From contig JBMOJH010000002.1 in assembly GCA_049316905.1 (NCBI GenBank), forward strand, positions 1 to 64,000: a stretch of 64,000 bases of DNA, read 5' to 3'. Shown piece by piece: positions 39,814 through 49,428 of the stretch; within the stretch, counting starts at the first letter, position 1; the number at the start of each line of letters is the position of its first letter. Source of the DNA: CAIPVR01 sp049316905. Its GTDB lineage: Bacteria > Actinomycetota > Acidimicrobiia > Acidimicrobiales > Microtrichaceae. The position numbers and the translations under genes are program-made. The notes beneath the pieces are model-generated. The model saw only the letters and a program-made list of their open reading frames with translations. It searched no databases and was not told the origin of the DNA.

Positions 39814-41370
39814 ATGTCGGCGGAAGGCGCGGCTGTGCCACGGTCCGCGACACGCGGCGTGGCCACGGTCTGGGAGGAGAGCACGCACCGCGGGTCCCCC
39901 GATCCGGGCGTCGGCCCCGGTCACTCCGAGGGGACGACCCCCGACTGGGAGCCCGGGCCGCCACCGTTGGCGCCCGGCCGGCGGGCGAAGGCAGCCCTGG
40001 TCATCGCCGATCTCATCGCCACCGTGGCGGGGCTGGCCGTGGCCACACAGCTGTACCTACTGATCACGGGCCGCACGCCCCTGGGCGTGTTCCCCACCGC
40101 CGCCCTCGCCCTCCCGGTGTGGCCCGTCGTCTACGCCCACCAGTCGCTCTACCAGGCCCGTCGGGTGGCGTCGCGGCTCGAGGAGTTCCGCCGGCTCGTC
40201 AACGCCTGCCTCGCGGGGGCCCTGCTCACCGCCGGCCTCGCGTTCGTCCTGCGCGACCCGCTCTCGCGCGGCTGGCTCGCCCTCGCCCTCGTGTGCGTGC
40301 TGGCGACCGTCGCCGTGGAGCGCGAGGGGGCCCGGCGCATCTTCCAGCGACGCCGCGCCCGGGGCCACCTCGTGCGCCGGGTGCTCGTGGTGGGCAGCAA
40401 CGACGAGGCCCGAGAGGTGGCGGAGTCGCTGGCCGAGGTGCCGGCCCTCGGCTACGACGTCGTGGGGTTCGTGGCCACCAAGCCCGAGGGTCAGGTGATC
40501 GACCTCCGCTCCGGCCGGCCCCTGGGCCCGTGCATCGGCGATCCCTCCGATGTGGTCGACCTCGTGCGAATGGCCGGCGCCAACGGGGTGATCGTGGCCA
40601 CCACGGAGACCGACCAGCACTCGGCGAACCGGCTCGTCCGCGACCTCACCCGTGAGGGCGTCTACGTGGAGATGACCGCTGCGCTGCGCGACATCGCCCC
40701 GGGGCGGATCAGCGTGCGCCCGCTCGGGCGCTACCCGGTGCTCTGCATCGAGCCGGTCGCCGCGGTCAGCTGGCGGGCCAGCGCGAAGCGGGTCTTCGAC
40801 GTCGTGGTCGCCGCCACCCTGCTGGTGCTCACCTCGCCGGTCCTCGTCGCCGCGGCGGTGGCCGTGCGCGTGGGTTCCGGACGCGGCGTGCTGTTCCGCC
40901 AGAAGCGGGTGGGGCGTGACGGCCGGAAGTTCACGCTGCTCAAGTTCCGCACCATGGTGCCCGACGCCGAGCAGATGCTCGGAGAGCTGCAGGGCCGCAA
41001 CGAAGCCGCGGGCCCGATGTTCAAGATGGCCGACGATCCGAGGGTCACCGGTGTGGGACGGGTTCTGCGGAAGTTCTCGATCGACGAGCTGCCCCAGCTC
41101 TGGAACGTGGTCCGTGGCGACATGAGCCTGGTCGGACCCCGACCGGCGCTGCCGGAGGAGGCCGCCCAGTGGGACGACGCCCTGCGCGAGCGTCTGCGGG
41201 TGCGGCCCGGCATCACCGGCATGTGGCAGGTGAGCGGGCGGTACACCTCCTCGCTGGAGACCTACGCCCGGCTCGACCTGTTCTACGTCGACAACTGGTC
41301 GATGGTCGCCGACCTCGCGATTCTGGCCAAGACCGTGCCGGTGGTGCTGCTGCACCGCGGCGCCGCCTGA
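39814..41370 (+). CDS. Polyprenyl-phosphate hexose-1-phosphate transferase (exopolysaccharide initiation)
   Basis: 518 residues, WbaP/CpsE-like. Variable N-terminus (~55 residues), four membrane helices, a CoA-binding/Rossmann-like middle domain (RRVLVVGSNDEAREV), then a fifth helix and the catalytic Bac_transf domain: RQKRVGRDGRKFTLLKFRTM, DDPRVTGVGRVLRKFSIDELPQLWNV, SLVGPRPALPEE, RPGITGMWQVSGR. Initiates a surface glycan on undecaprenyl phosphate; no other glycosyltransferases follow. GAGGGAGAG precedes ATG 39814. Confidence 0.92.
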   Translation: MSAEGAAVPRSATRGVATVWEESTHRGSPDPGVGPGHSEGTTPDWEPGPPPLAPGRRAKAALVIADLIATVAGLAVATQLYLLITGRTPLGVFPTAALALPVWPVVYAHQSLYQARRVASRLEEFRRLVNACLAGALLTAGLAFVLRDPLSRGWLALALVCVLATVAVEREGARRIFQRRRARGHLVRRVLVVGSNDEAREVAESLAEVPALGYDVVGFVATKPEGQVIDLRSGRPLGPCIGDPSDVVDLVRMAGANGVIVATTETDQHSANRLVRDLTREGVYVEMTAALRDIAPGRISVRPLGRYPVLCIEPVAAVSWRASAKRVFDVVVAATLLVLTSPVLVAAAVAVRVGSGRGVLFRQKRVGRDGRKFTLLKFRTMVPDAEQMLGELQGRNEAAGPMFKMADDPRVTGVGRVLRKFSIDELPQLWNVVRGDMSLVGPRPALPEEAAQWDDALRERLRVRPGITGMWQVSGRYTSSLETYARLDLFYVDNWSMVADLAILAKTVPVVLLHRGAA

Positions 41371-41401
41371 GCCGGCCGGCCCCGCAGGCCGCCGCCGTCG
41401 T

Positions 41402-42643
41402 TCAGGAGTAGGCGGGGAACTTCTCGCAGAGGGTGCGCACGTCGGAGCGCACCGCCGCGAGCTCGGCGTCGTCGGACGGATTCCGCAGGACCCGGGCCAT
41501 GAACTCGGCGATCCGGGCCATCTCCGGCTCGCGCATCCCCTGCGTGGTGACACTCGGCGTGCCCACCCGCAGGCCGGAGGTGACGAACGGCGAGCGCGGG
41601 TCGTCGGGCACGGTGTTCTTGTTGAGGGTGATCCCGGCCGCGTCGAGCGCGATCTGCGCCTCCTTGCCGGTGAGCTCCTCGGAGAAGGACCGCAGGTCCA
41701 TCAGGAGCAGGTGGTTGTCGGTGCCACCGGAGACCAACCGGAAACCGTGACCGGCGAGCGCCTCGGCGAGCGCGGCGGCGTTCGACACGATCGCGGCCGC
41801 GTAGTCGCGGAACTCGGGGGTCAGCGCCTCGCGGAAGGCCACGGCCTTGCCGGCGATCACATGCTCGAGCGGGCCGCCCTGCAGGCCGGGGAACATGGCC
41901 TTGTCGATCGCCGCCGCGTGCTCGGCCCGGCTGAGGATGCAGCCGCCCCGTGGACCGCGCAGCGTCTTGTGGGTCGTGAACGTGACCACGTCCGCATAGG
42001 GAACGGGGCTCGGGTGCGCACCGCCGGCGATGAGCCCGGCGATGTGCGCGGCGTCGAACATGAAGAGCGCGCCGACCTCGTCGCAGATCTCGCGGATCGG
42101 TGCCGGGTCGATCGTGCGCGGGTACGCGGTGGCGCCCGCGACGATGAGCTTCGGGCGGTGCTCGAGGGCGAGCGACCGCAGCTGGTCGAGGTCGATGCGC
42201 TCGTCGCTCGGCGTGAGGCCGTAGGAGACGAAGTCGTAGTACCGGCCCGAGATGTTCACCGGTGAGCCGTGGGTGAGGTGACCGCCGTGGTCGAGGCTCA
42301 GCCCGAGCACGGTGTCACCGGGCTCGAGCAGCGCCAGGTAGACCCCGAGGTTGGCGTTGGCGCCCGAGTGCGGCTGCACGTTGGCGGCCTCCGCGCCGAA
42401 CAGCTCCTTGACCCGCTCGCGGGCGAGGTCCTCGATCTCGTCCACCACCTCGTTGCCGCCGTAGTAGCGCTTCCCCGGGTAGCCCTCGGAGTACTTGTTG
42501 GTGAGGATCGACCCCACGGCCTCCATCACCTGCGGGGAGGTGAAGTTCTCCGACGCGATCAGCTGCAGCCCGGTGTTCTGGCGCTCGACCTCGCGGTCGA
42601 TGGCGGCGAACAACTCGGTGTCACGGTCGGACGGCCACGGCAT
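41402..42643 (-). CDS. glyA: Serine hydroxymethyltransferase
   Basis: 413 residues. Converts serine and tetrahydrofolate to glycine and methylene-[22 protein letters not shown] and [11 protein letters not shown] at the N-terminus, PLP-binding [14 protein letters not shown] (Lys ~226). ATG 42643 matches the family; the 24 codons upstream lack homology. GAGG lies 7-8 nt upstream, and a candidate -10 TAGGAT is at 42690-42685. Belongs to the conserved prfA-prmC-glyA-wecA-atp order. Confidence 0.96.
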   Translation of the reverse strand: MPWPSDRDTELFAAIDREVERQNTGLQLIASENFTSPQVMEAVGSILTNKYSEGYPGKRYYGGNEVVDEIEDLARERVKELFGAEAANVQPHSGANANLGVYLALLEPGDTVLGLSLDHGGHLTHGSPVNISGRYYDFVSYGLTPSDERIDLDQLRSLALEHRPKLIVAGATAYPRTIDPAPIREICDEVGALFMFDAAHIAGLIAGGAHPSPVPYADVVTFTTHKTLRGPRGGCILSRAEHAAAIDKAMFPGLQGGPLEHVIAGKAVAFREALTPEFRDYAAAIVSNAAALAEALAGHGFRLVSGGTDNHLLLMDLRSFSEELTGKEAQIALDAAGITLNKNTVPDDPRSPFVTSGLRVGTPSVTTQGMREPEMARIAEFMARVLRNPSDDAELAAVRSDVRTLCEKFPAYS

Positions 42644-42722
42644 GGGGGGGACCTCGTCTCGGGGGGTCGTGTGGGTGAGACCGGATCCTACCGACCGACC
42701 CGCCCACCGCCCCACCGCCGTG

Positions 42723-42752
42723 TTGGGCGGGCGCTCCGGGGTTCCGTAGTGT
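42723..42752 (+). promoter_or_regulatory. Promoter of the thiolase-like gene
   Basis: TTGGGC (42723-42728) and TAGTGT (42747-42752) are 18 nt apart; the gene starts about 43 nt after the expected transcription start and has a GGAGGA ribosome site. Confidence 0.5.
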
Positions 42753-42801
42753 CGGGCCCGCGGGCGACCCGAGGGCGGGCGCGCAGCAGGAGGACACCCG
42801 G

Positions 42802-44286
42802 ATGGCGCTCGACCCCAGGACCCCGGTCATCATCGGCGTGGGACAGCACCTGAACCGCGTCGACCGGGGCGAGGACCCCGCCGAGCCGGTCGAGCTCATG
42901 GAACGGGCGGTGCGGGCGGCCGCGGCCGACGCCGGCGCACCCGACGCCGCAGCTGGTGCGGACGTGCTGGGGGTCGTGCCCGTGGTGTCGTGGCGCTACC
43001 GGGACCCGGGCGCGCTGCTCGCCGGCCGCCTGGGCGCCACCGGCGCGGCCACCTGGTACCCGTCGATGGGTGGCAACACCCCGCAGCTCCTCGTGAACCG
43101 GCTCGCCCGCGCCATCGCCGCGGGCGAGGCGGACCTGGGCGTGGTGACCGGCGGAGAGGCCTACCGGTCGCGCATGGCGGCCCGGAAGGCGGGCACCGAG
43201 CTCGACTGGACCCGTCAGCCCGACGACGTGGAGCCGACCTGGCACGAGGGCACGGAATTCACGCTGGGGCACCCCGCCGAGCTGGCGCGGGGGATCATGA
43301 TGCCGACCCAGGCGTACCCGCTGTTCGAGAACGCGCTCTGGCACACCTCCGGCCGCGGCCGCGACGAACACCTCGCGGCCGTCGGCGAGCTGTGGGCGGG
43401 GTTCTCCCGCGTGGCGGCCGCCAATCCGCACGCCTGGCGTCGCGACGCGTACACCGCAGCGGAGATCACCACGCCCACCGCCGAGAACCGCCTCGTGGGT
43501 TCGCCGTACACCAAGCGCATGGTGTCGAACCCCGACGTCGACATGTCGTCCGCGCTGCTCCTCTGCTCCGTGGAGCGGGCCCGGGCCCTCGGCGTGTCCG
43601 CCGACCGCTGGGTGTTCCCGCACGCGGGCACCGACGCGAAGGACGGCGTGATGTCGCAGCGGCCGTCGTTCACGTCGTCGGCCTCGATCGGGGTCGCGGG
43701 CAACCGGGCGCTGGAGCTCGCCGGCGTGGGGATCGACGACGTGGCCCACGTCGACCTGTACTCGTGCTTCCCGTCCGCCGTGCAGCTGGCGCTGCGGGAG
43801 CTGGGCGTGGCGTGGGACCGCCAGGTGACGGTCTGGGGCGGGCTGTGCTTCGCCGGCGGCCCCTGGAACAACCCGGTCGGCCACGCGCTGGCGTCGATGG
43901 TGGGCGTGCTGCGCGAGGACCCGGGCAGCACCGGCCTCGTTACCGCGAACGGTGGCAACGTGGAGAAGCACGCGTTCGGCGTCTACTCCACGGAGCCCCC
44001 CGCCGACGGCTTCCGGTGGGAGCGCCCCCAGGCCGAGGTGGACGCCCGCGGTCACCGGGAGGTCGACGGCGAGGGGTCGGGTCCGGTGACGGTGGAGGCC
44101 TGGACGGTGATGCACGAGCGCGACGGCAGCCCCGCACGGGCGCACGCCGCCTGCCTCACCCCGGACGGGGTCCGGGTGTGGGGCGTGAGCGACGACCCCG
44201 ACCTCATGGCCCGGGCCGCGGTGGAGGACCTCGGCGGCGTGGCCGGCGCCGTGGACGCCGACGGCACGCTCACGCTCGACGGCTGA
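42802..44286 (+). CDS. Thiolase-like acetyl-CoA acetyltransferase family protein
   Basis: 494 residues with thiolase N- and C-terminal folds (TPVIIGVGQ start; [35 protein letters not shown]) and a C-terminal OB-like domain (~420-494). In classical thiolases the N-terminal half has the nucleophilic Cys; here the matching stretch is [18 protein letters not shown] without Cys. His in EKHAFG and Cys in GGLCFAGGP remain. A carrier or condensing role in lipid/steroid metabolism is possible; thiolysis is doubtful. GGAGGA lies 7 nt before ATG. Confidence 0.83.
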   Translation: MALDPRTPVIIGVGQHLNRVDRGEDPAEPVELMERAVRAAAADAGAPDAAAGADVLGVVPVVSWRYRDPGALLAGRLGATGAATWYPSMGGNTPQLLVNRLARAIAAGEADLGVVTGGEAYRSRMAARKAGTELDWTRQPDDVEPTWHEGTEFTLGHPAELARGIMMPTQAYPLFENALWHTSGRGRDEHLAAVGELWAGFSRVAAANPHAWRRDAYTAAEITTPTAENRLVGSPYTKRMVSNPDVDMSSALLLCSVERARALGVSADRWVFPHAGTDAKDGVMSQRPSFTSSASIGVAGNRALELAGVGIDDVAHVDLYSCFPSAVQLALRELGVAWDRQVTVWGGLCFAGGPWNNPVGHALASMVGVLREDPGSTGLVTANGGNVEKHAFGVYSTEPPADGFRWERPQAEVDARGHREVDGEGSGPVTVEAWTVMHERDGSPARAHAACLTPDGVRVWGVSDDPDLMARAAVEDLGGVAGAVDADGTLTLDG

Positions 44287-44293
44287 GCCGTCG
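44277..44293. terminator. Hairpin with the thiolase-like stop codon as its loop
   Basis: CGACGGC (44277-44283) and GCCGTCG (44287-44293) are exact complements; the TGA stop (44284-44286) forms the 3-nt loop. It lies between convergent genes. No T-tract. Confidence 0.55.
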
Positions 44294-44298
44294 GCCCG

Positions 44299-44724
44299 CT
44301 ACTCCGCGTCGGCGGCACGCTCGAGGCGGGCCCGCAGCGACGTCATCACCCGCTCCGACGCCTTCGGCATCTCCTCGAGCAGGGTGCGGAACTCGCGGGT
44401 CCCGAACCGCAGCAGCGTCATCTCGGTGTCGGCCACCACCGTGGCGGTGCGGGGGCGGTGGTCGATCAGGGCCATCTCGCCGACCATCGCCCCGGGCCCG
44501 GAGCTCGCGACGTACTCACCGCGGACGTACACGCTCGCGGTTCCCTCCACGATCAGGAAGCAGTGGGTCCCCGTGTCGCCCTGGTCGACGATCACCGAGC
44601 CCACGGCCATCGTCACCGGCTCCGACAGGTCGAGCACGCGCGACCGCTCCTGGTCGGAGAACCCCTCGAAGAACGGCACCCCGGCGAGCCACTCGACGTC
44701 CGCGGACTTCTTCCCGAAGCTCAT
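44299..44724 (-). CDS. Cyclic-nucleotide-binding-domain protein
   Basis: 141 residues: one cNMP-binding (Crp-like) beta-roll and its C-terminal helix, with no DNA-binding or enzyme domain. GTHCFLIVEGTASVYVRGEYV and GPGAMVGEMALIDHRPRTATVVA form the phosphate-binding cassette (GEMAL...PRTATV) with the key Glu and Arg. It could sense cAMP/cGMP or act through protein contacts. Head-to-head with the dehydrogenase gene. Confidence 0.86.
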   Translation of the reverse strand: MSFGKKSADVEWLAGVPFFEGFSDQERSRVLDLSEPVTMAVGSVIVDQGDTGTHCFLIVEGTASVYVRGEYVASSGPGAMVGEMALIDHRPRTATVVADTEMTLLRFGTREFRTLLEEMPKASERVMTSLRARLERAADAE

Positions 44725-44775
44725 GGCGCGATCCCCCGGATCGTCGGACGGACCCCGGCGGCCCGCTCCGACCGG

Positions 44776-44787
44776 GACACTAGTGTC
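44776..44787. promoter_or_regulatory. Palindrome carrying overlapping divergent -10 elements
   Basis: GACACTAGTGTC is a perfect palindrome. It supplies TAGTGT on the plus strand (44781-44786, toward the dehydrogenase) and on the minus strand (44782-44777, toward the cNMP protein). Flanking CGACC and GGTCG are also complementary with a 2-nt offset. Clear -35 elements were not found. Confidence 0.4.
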
Positions 44788-44834
44788 GGTCGCTCCGGCC
44801 CGGCGGCGGGTCCGGTGGGCACGGGGGGTTCGCG

Positions 44835-45908
44835 ATGCGGGCAGCGGTGATGCGCGGCGGGGCGCTGGTGGTGGACGAGGTGGCCGACCGGGAGCCCGGT
44901 CCCGGACAGGTGCTCGCCGAGGTGCTGGCCTGCGGGATCTGCGGCTCGGACCTCCACGCGCTGCACCATGCCGATGAGCTCGTCGAGATGTCCACGGTCA
45001 CCGGGGCCGAGCTGGGACCACTCGCCCCGAAGGTGTTCGACCCCGCCCGCGACGTGGTGATGGGCCACGAGTTCTCCGCCCGGGTGCTGCAGGTCGGCGA
45101 GAACGTGGGAAACAGCGCACCCGGCGACGTGGTGGTGTCGCTGCCGATCGTGATGGACGCCGGCGGCCTCCACGCCGTGGGGTACTCCAACGAGTACGCG
45201 GGCGGCTACGGCGAGCGGATCGTGCTGTCCGACATGCTCACGATGAAGGTGCCGAACGGACTCGACGCCCGCCACGCGGCGCTCACCGAACCGATGGCGG
45301 TGGGCCTGCACGCGGTCGAGTCGAGCCGCATGGGAGCGGAGGGCGCGGCGCCACGCCACGCCGCGGTGGTGCTCGGTTGCGGACCGGTGGGCCTGGCGGT
45401 GATCGCCGCGGCCCGTCTCGCGGGGTGCGAGTGCATCGTGGCGGCGGATCTGTCCCCGGCCCGCCGGGCGCTCGCCACGACGATGGGCGCCACCGAGGTG
45501 GTCGACCCCCGCGAGGAGGGGGCGGTGGCCGCGTGGCGACGGCTCGACGGGCGCCGGCCCGTGGTGCTCTTCGAGGCCGTCGGCGTGCCCGGCATGCTCG
45601 ATGCCTGCCTGACCGATGCCCCCCGCGGTTCCCAGGTGGTGGTGGTCGGCGTGTGCATGCAGCCCGACACCCTCCGCCCGATGATCGCGGTGGGCAAGGA
45701 GCTGAACCTGCAGTTCGTACTCGGCTACGACCCGGCGCAGTTCGGCACCACCCTGCGGCGGATCGCCGAGGGCGAGCTCGACGTGGCCCCGCTGCTCACC
45801 GGCGAGGTCGACCTCGCCGGGGTGGCCGGCGCGTTCGAGACACTCGCGGACCCCGGGGCGCACGCCAAGATCCTCGTCGTCCCGGGCCACTCCACCCGGT
45901 TCTCCTGA
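44835..45908 (+). CDS. Zinc-binding alcohol dehydrogenase (MDR family)
   Basis: 357 residues. Catalytic zinc motif CGICGSDLHAL (~33-43) and GHEFSARV; Rossmann motif GCGPVGLAVIAAARLAG followed by acidic Asp (VAADLS), suggesting NAD. The usual four-Cys structural zinc lobe is missing and replaced by VMDAGGLHAVGYSNEYAGGY, as in several steroid/sorbitol-type MDR enzymes. Substrate unknown. Confidence 0.88.
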   Translation: MRAAVMRGGALVVDEVADREPGPGQVLAEVLACGICGSDLHALHHADELVEMSTVTGAELGPLAPKVFDPARDVVMGHEFSARVLQVGENVGNSAPGDVVVSLPIVMDAGGLHAVGYSNEYAGGYGERIVLSDMLTMKVPNGLDARHAALTEPMAVGLHAVESSRMGAEGAAPRHAAVVLGCGPVGLAVIAAARLAGCECIVAADLSPARRALATTMGATEVVDPREEGAVAAWRRLDGRRPVVLFEAVGVPGMLDACLTDAPRGSQVVVVGVCMQPDTLRPMIAVGKELNLQFVLGYDPAQFGTTLRRIAEGELDVAPLLTGEVDLAGVAGAFETLADPGAHAKILVVPGHSTRFS

Positions 45909-45943
45909 GCGTGCGTACCCCTGAGCGGTAAGGACGCTCAGGA
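45903..45943. terminator. Hairpin with both stop codons of convergent dehydrogenase and prmC genes
   Basis: TCCTGAGCGT (45903-45912) and ACGCTCAGGA (45934-45943) are perfect 10-bp complements with a 21-nt loop. The dehydrogenase TGA (45906-45908) and prmC TGA (45940-45938) face each other in the stem. Confidence 0.68.
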
Positions 45944-46837
45944 AAGCGAGTGGCGGACCGGGCGGCGGGCGACCAGCGCGCGGTCGCGGCCCGACAGGTC
46001 GGCGCGCACCTCCACCTCCGCGAACGACTCGCCCGCCACCTCCGCGACCGCGGGCACCTGTTCCGGCGAGAGCTCCAGCACCACCGCGCCGTGCGGCTCC
46101 AGCCACTCCCCCACCCCCGCCAGGATCCGGCGCAGGTCGTCGGTGCCGTCCGGCCCGGCGAAAAGGGCTCCCGTCGGTTCCCAGTCCGCCACCTCGTCCG
46201 GCAACGGCGCGCCGTCGGCGACGTAGGGCGGGTTGGACACGAGCAGGTCGACACGGCCCCGGAGGTCGTCGGACAGCGCGGCGAACCAGTCCCCGGCCGA
46301 GAGCCGGACCCGCGCAGCGGCCCGGCCGACGCCGGCCAGGTTGGCCCGCGCCACCTGCAGCGCCTCGTCGCTGCGGTCGGTGAGCCAGACCGAGGTCCGT
46401 ACCCGCTCCACGGCCACGGACAGCCCGATCGCGCCGGACCCGGTGCCCAGGTCCACCACGATGGTGGCTCGCTCGCGACCGCCGAGCGCGTCGAGCTCGG
46501 CGAGGGCGAATCCCACCACCTCCTCGGTCTCCGGGCGGGGGATGAGGACGCGGCGGTCGACCATCAGGTCGAGGGTGCGGAACCCCCACCGGCCGAGCAC
46601 GTACTGCAGGGGCTCCCCGGCGCTGCGGCGGGCGACCATCGCGTCGAAGCGGGCGACGCCGCGCTCGGTGACCGCGTCGTCGAGGACGAGCGCGAGCTCC
46701 GCCCCCTCGGCACCGGACGCCTCCTCCACCACCCGGCGAGCATCGGCCGCCGGCGACGGCACCCCGGCGGCGCGGAACCGGTCCTGCGCCTCGGCGAGGA
46801 GCTCGCGCCAGCTGACGGTGCCGTCGGTCCCGGCCAC
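45938..46837 (-). CDS. prmC: Peptide chain release factor N5-glutamine methyltransferase
   Basis: 299 residues. Methylates the GGQ glutamine of release factors. N-terminal helical domain, then SAM-binding VVDLGTGSGAIGLSVA and catalytic NPPYV (in LLVSNPPYVADG). GTG 46837 follows TGAGGCGACC and is 8 nt after the prfA stop, so both are translated from one transcript, substrate and modifier together. Confidence 0.95.
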   Translation of the reverse strand: MAGTDGTVSWRELLAEAQDRFRAAGVPSPAADARRVVEEASGAEGAELALVLDDAVTERGVARFDAMVARRSAGEPLQYVLGRWGFRTLDLMVDRRVLIPRPETEEVVGFALAELDALGGRERATIVVDLGTGSGAIGLSVAVERVRTSVWLTDRSDEALQVARANLAGVGRAAARVRLSAGDWFAALSDDLRGRVDLLVSNPPYVADGAPLPDEVADWEPTGALFAGPDGTDDLRRILAGVGEWLEPHGAVVLELSPEQVPAVAEVAGESFAEVEVRADLSGRDRALVARRPVRHSLS

Positions 46838-46845
46838 CGGTCGCC

Positions 46846-47922
46846 TCAGCCCTCGGCGAGCCGCCGGGCCCGCTCGTCCGCGAGGAGGGCGTCGCTCACC
46901 GCATCGAGGTCGCCGGCGAGCACCCGGTCGAGCTGGTGCAGGGTCAGCCCGATGCGGTGGTCCGTGACGCGGTTCTCCTTGGCGTTGTAGGTCCGGATCT
47001 TCTCGCTGCGCCCCCCGCCACCGATCTGCGCCCGCCGGGCACCCGATGCCTCGGCCGCCTGGCGCTCCTGCTCTGCCTGCAGCAGCCGCGCCCGCAGCAC
47101 CCGGAGCGCCTTGGCCCGGTTCTGCAGCTGACTCTTCTCGTCCTGCATCGACACCACCACGCCCGTGGGCAGGTGCGTGATGCGGACCGCGGAGTCGGTG
47201 GTGTTCACCGACTGGCCGCCGGGCCCGGAGGAGCGGAACACGTCCACCTGCAGGTCCGCGGGGTCGATCTCGACCTCCACCTCGTCGGCCTCCGGCAGCA
47301 CCACCACGGTGGCCGACGACGTGTGGATGCGTCCCTGCGACTCGGTCACCGGCACGCGCTGCACCCGGTGCGGGCCCGCCTCGAACTTCAGCCGTGACCA
47401 GACACCGTCGCCCGCCACGCGGAACGTCACCTGGTCGAAGCCGCCCAGTTCGCTGGGCGAGGACGACAGCACCTCGAAGGTCCACCCGTGACGGGTGGCC
47501 CAGGCCCGGTACATCTCGAAGAGGTCGCGGGCGAAGAGGTTGGCCTCCTCGCCACCCTCGGCACCGCGGACCTCCACGATCACGTCGCGGTCGTCGTTGG
47601 GGTCGCGGGGCAGCAGCAGCAGGCGGAGCTCCTCCTCGAGCCGCTCGACGGTCGCCTCGCCCTCGGCCACCTCGGCGCGCAGCAGCTCGCGGTCGTCGCC
47701 CTCCGCGGCGGTCAGCAGCTCCCGGGCAGCGTCGAGGTCGTCGACCGCGGTGCGCCAGGCCGCCGTGGTCGCCACCAGCGGACCCAGCTCCCGGTACCGC
47801 CGGGACAGCTCCACGTAACGGACGCGGTCCGCGACCACCTCCGGGTCCGCGAGGCGGGCCTCGGTGGTCCGGTACTCCTCGTCGAACTCGGCGAGCCGCG
47901 CCCGCAGCACGTCGGTGATCAT
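46846..47922 (-). CDS. prfA: Peptide chain release factor 1
   Basis: 358 residues. Recognises UAA/UAG. The GGQ motif is in [25 protein letters not shown] (~225-245), the target of PrmC. N-terminal helical domain and the anticodon-loop region are full length. ATG 47922 ([17 protein letters not shown]) fits the family; the upstream frame is a shadow of the next gene. Confidence 0.97.
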   Translation of the reverse strand: MITDVLRARLAEFDEEYRTTEARLADPEVVADRVRYVELSRRYRELGPLVATTAAWRTAVDDLDAARELLTAAEGDDRELLRAEVAEGEATVERLEEELRLLLLPRDPNDDRDVIVEVRGAEGGEEANLFARDLFEMYRAWATRHGWTFEVLSSSPSELGGFDQVTFRVAGDGVWSRLKFEAGPHRVQRVPVTESQGRIHTSSATVVVLPEADEVEVEIDPADLQVDVFRSSGPGGQSVNTTDSAVRITHLPTGVVVSMQDEKSQLQNRAKALRVLRARLLQAEQERQAAEASGARRAQIGGGGRSEKIRTYNAKENRVTDHRIGLTLHQLDRVLAGDLDAVSDALLADERARRLAEG

Positions 47923-47935
47923 CCGACGGCCCTGT

Positions 47936-48967
47936 TCACGTCGCGCCCCAGGGCACCGGCACCTCGAGCACCTCCGCCGGCTCCCGGAGCAGCCCGGCGA
48001 GCGTGTCGAGCGCGGGCAGGTGGTCACGAGCCGGCACCGCGAGCACGAGGCGGGCGTGGGGCGCACGCGCCGCCCTGGTGTCGGCGGCCACCGGGACGAG
48101 GGACAGCGACGCGCCCACGGCGCACACCACCAGCATCGGGTTGCCCGCCGCGTCGGTGCCGACCGCCGCGGCCGGCGCGGCCTCCCGCACGCTGTTGCGC
48201 ACGGCGGTGGTGGACACGGGCTCGAGGACCGCCGCGCCCACGGAGGCGGGGGCGGCCAGCACGGCCGAACGCAACCAGCGGTCCCGGGCGAGCAAGGACA
48301 GCGGGTGCGTGGGTGCACCGTCGTAGCGATGGGCGCGCACCACGCCGACCGCCCGGGCGAGGGCCTCGGTGGGGGCCTCCTCGCCGTGCATCGCGGCCGC
48401 CGCGTCGCGGTCGAAGCGACCCACACCGGCCTCCAGGTGCACCGCGTCGTCGCCACCCACCTCGGCGGGCCAGACCACGAGCCGCGCCACCTCGAGGCCC
48501 AGCACCTCGCCGGTGACCACGCCGTGCTCCACCACCACGTCGGCCCCGGCGCCGGTGATCAACCGCCGCAGGTCGGGGTCATCCGCGGGTTCGGGTTCGC
48601 CCGGGACGGGCGTGGGCTCGGCCGGTACCGACGTGGCGCCGCGCACCTCCCGCACCTCCACGTCGAAGGAGAACGGCGCCGCCCACCGCGCCAGGTCGCC
48701 GGCGAGGTCGTCGACGTACAGCACCAGTCGGGCCGCGCCCGAGCGCGCCGCCACCAGCAACGCGGCGGCGAGGGCCGCCGGGCCGGGGTCCTCGGTCAGC
48801 ACCTCGACGGTGCCGGCCCTGAGCAGCGCCGCGCCGTCGGCGCCGACCGGGAGCGGTGTGGCGTCGGATGTGACGCCGTCGACCGCGCCGTGCTCCTGCC
48901 GGTCGCGGGCCAGCGCGGCGAGCTTGACCTGGCGCAGCCGCGCCCGCTGCTCGTCGGTCACCGCCAC
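47936..48967 (-). CDS. Protein of unknown function in the rho-rpmE-prfA locus
   Basis: 343 residues, Ala/Val/Asp-rich, no signal peptide or membrane span. Alternating strand/helix pattern ([53 protein letters not shown]), a Pro/Glu linker at ~115-128, and no catalytic motif that I recognise. It fills the place between rpmE and prfA, which are adjacent in mycobacteria. GTG 48967. 13 nt separates it from prfA, indicating co-expression with translation genes. Confidence 0.66.
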   Translation of the reverse strand: MAVTDEQRARLRQVKLAALARDRQEHGAVDGVTSDATPLPVGADGAALLRAGTVEVLTEDPGPAALAAALLVAARSGAARLVLYVDDLAGDLARWAAPFSFDVEVREVRGATSVPAEPTPVPGEPEPADDPDLRRLITGAGADVVVEHGVVTGEVLGLEVARLVVWPAEVGGDDAVHLEAGVGRFDRDAAAAMHGEEAPTEALARAVGVVRAHRYDGAPTHPLSLLARDRWLRSAVLAAPASVGAAVLEPVSTTAVRNSVREAAPAAAVGTDAAGNPMLVVCAVGASLSLVPVAADTRAARAPHARLVLAVPARDHLPALDTLAGLLREPAEVLEVPVPWGAT

Positions 48968-49018
48968 GGGGTCATCCCCCCGCCGGGGCGGGGACCGTTC
49001 GGGGCCGCGGGCCCCGGG

Positions 49019-49321
49019 TCACTCCGCCGCGTCGTCCGCGGTCGCGTCGGCGGCCGCGTCGTCGCCCTTGGCCTTGCGGCGCTTGCCGTAGCGGCGCTCG
49101 AAGCGCTCCACGCGGCCGGCGGTGTCGACGATCTTCATCTGGCCGGTGAAGAACGGGTGCGTGAACGCCGAGATCTCCACCTTCGCCAGCGGGTACTCGT
49201 TCCCGTCGGTCCACGTGATCGTCTCACCGGTCTCGATCGTGGACCGGGTGAGGAAGGTGTCGCCGGACGACGTGTCCTGGAACACGACGTAGCGGTAGTC
49301 GGGATGGATGCCGGGCTTCAT
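49019..49321 (-). CDS. rpmE: 50S ribosomal protein L31, zinc-free form
   Basis: 100 residues. [63 protein letters not shown] follow L31 throughout. There are no cysteines, so the zinc ribbon of C+ L31 is absent (type B/C-). The acidic Ala/Asp tail after RRKAKG is extra. GGAG precedes ATG 49321. It lies downstream of rho as zinc-type rpmE normally does. Confidence 0.94.
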   Translation of the reverse strand: MKPGIHPDYRYVVFQDTSSGDTFLTRSTIETGETITWTDGNEYPLAKVEISAFTHPFFTGQMKIVDTAGRVERFERRYGKRRKAKGDDAAADATADDAAE

Positions 49322-49336
49322 GGTTCGCTCCGTGGC

Positions 49337-49361
49337 GGGCCCCGGTTTCCGAGCGGGGCCC
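49337..49361 (-). promoter_or_regulatory. Stem-loop in the rpmE leader
   Basis: Arms 49337-49344 (GGGCCCCG) and 49354-49361 are perfect 8-bp complements around 9 nt, 16 nt upstream of the rpmE ATG. L31 leaders can bind a ribosomal protein, or this could be part of the rho terminator. Confidence 0.35.
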
Positions 49362-49393
49362 CGGTCGAGGGGACTGGACAGTATGGATCGGCG

Positions 49394-49417
49394 GGCCGGG
49401 CGCCGTCACGCCCGGCC
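49394..49417 (-). terminator. Hairpin after rho
   Basis: GGCCGGGCG (49394-49402) and CGCCCGGCC (49409-49417) pair perfectly around 6 nt, 12 nt after the rho stop. No T-tract; may only partly terminate before rpmE. Confidence 0.5.
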
Positions 49418-49428
49418 GCACCGGGGAC

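Noticed and set aside
39814..41370. Sugar transferase as start of a capsule locus
   Set aside because: No further glycosyltransferase, flippase or polymerase genes follow; the next gene is glyA on the opposite strand.
41370..41402. Possible hairpin between the sugar transferase and glyA ends
   Set aside because: Only about 5 bp of clean pairing; not better than background for this GC content.
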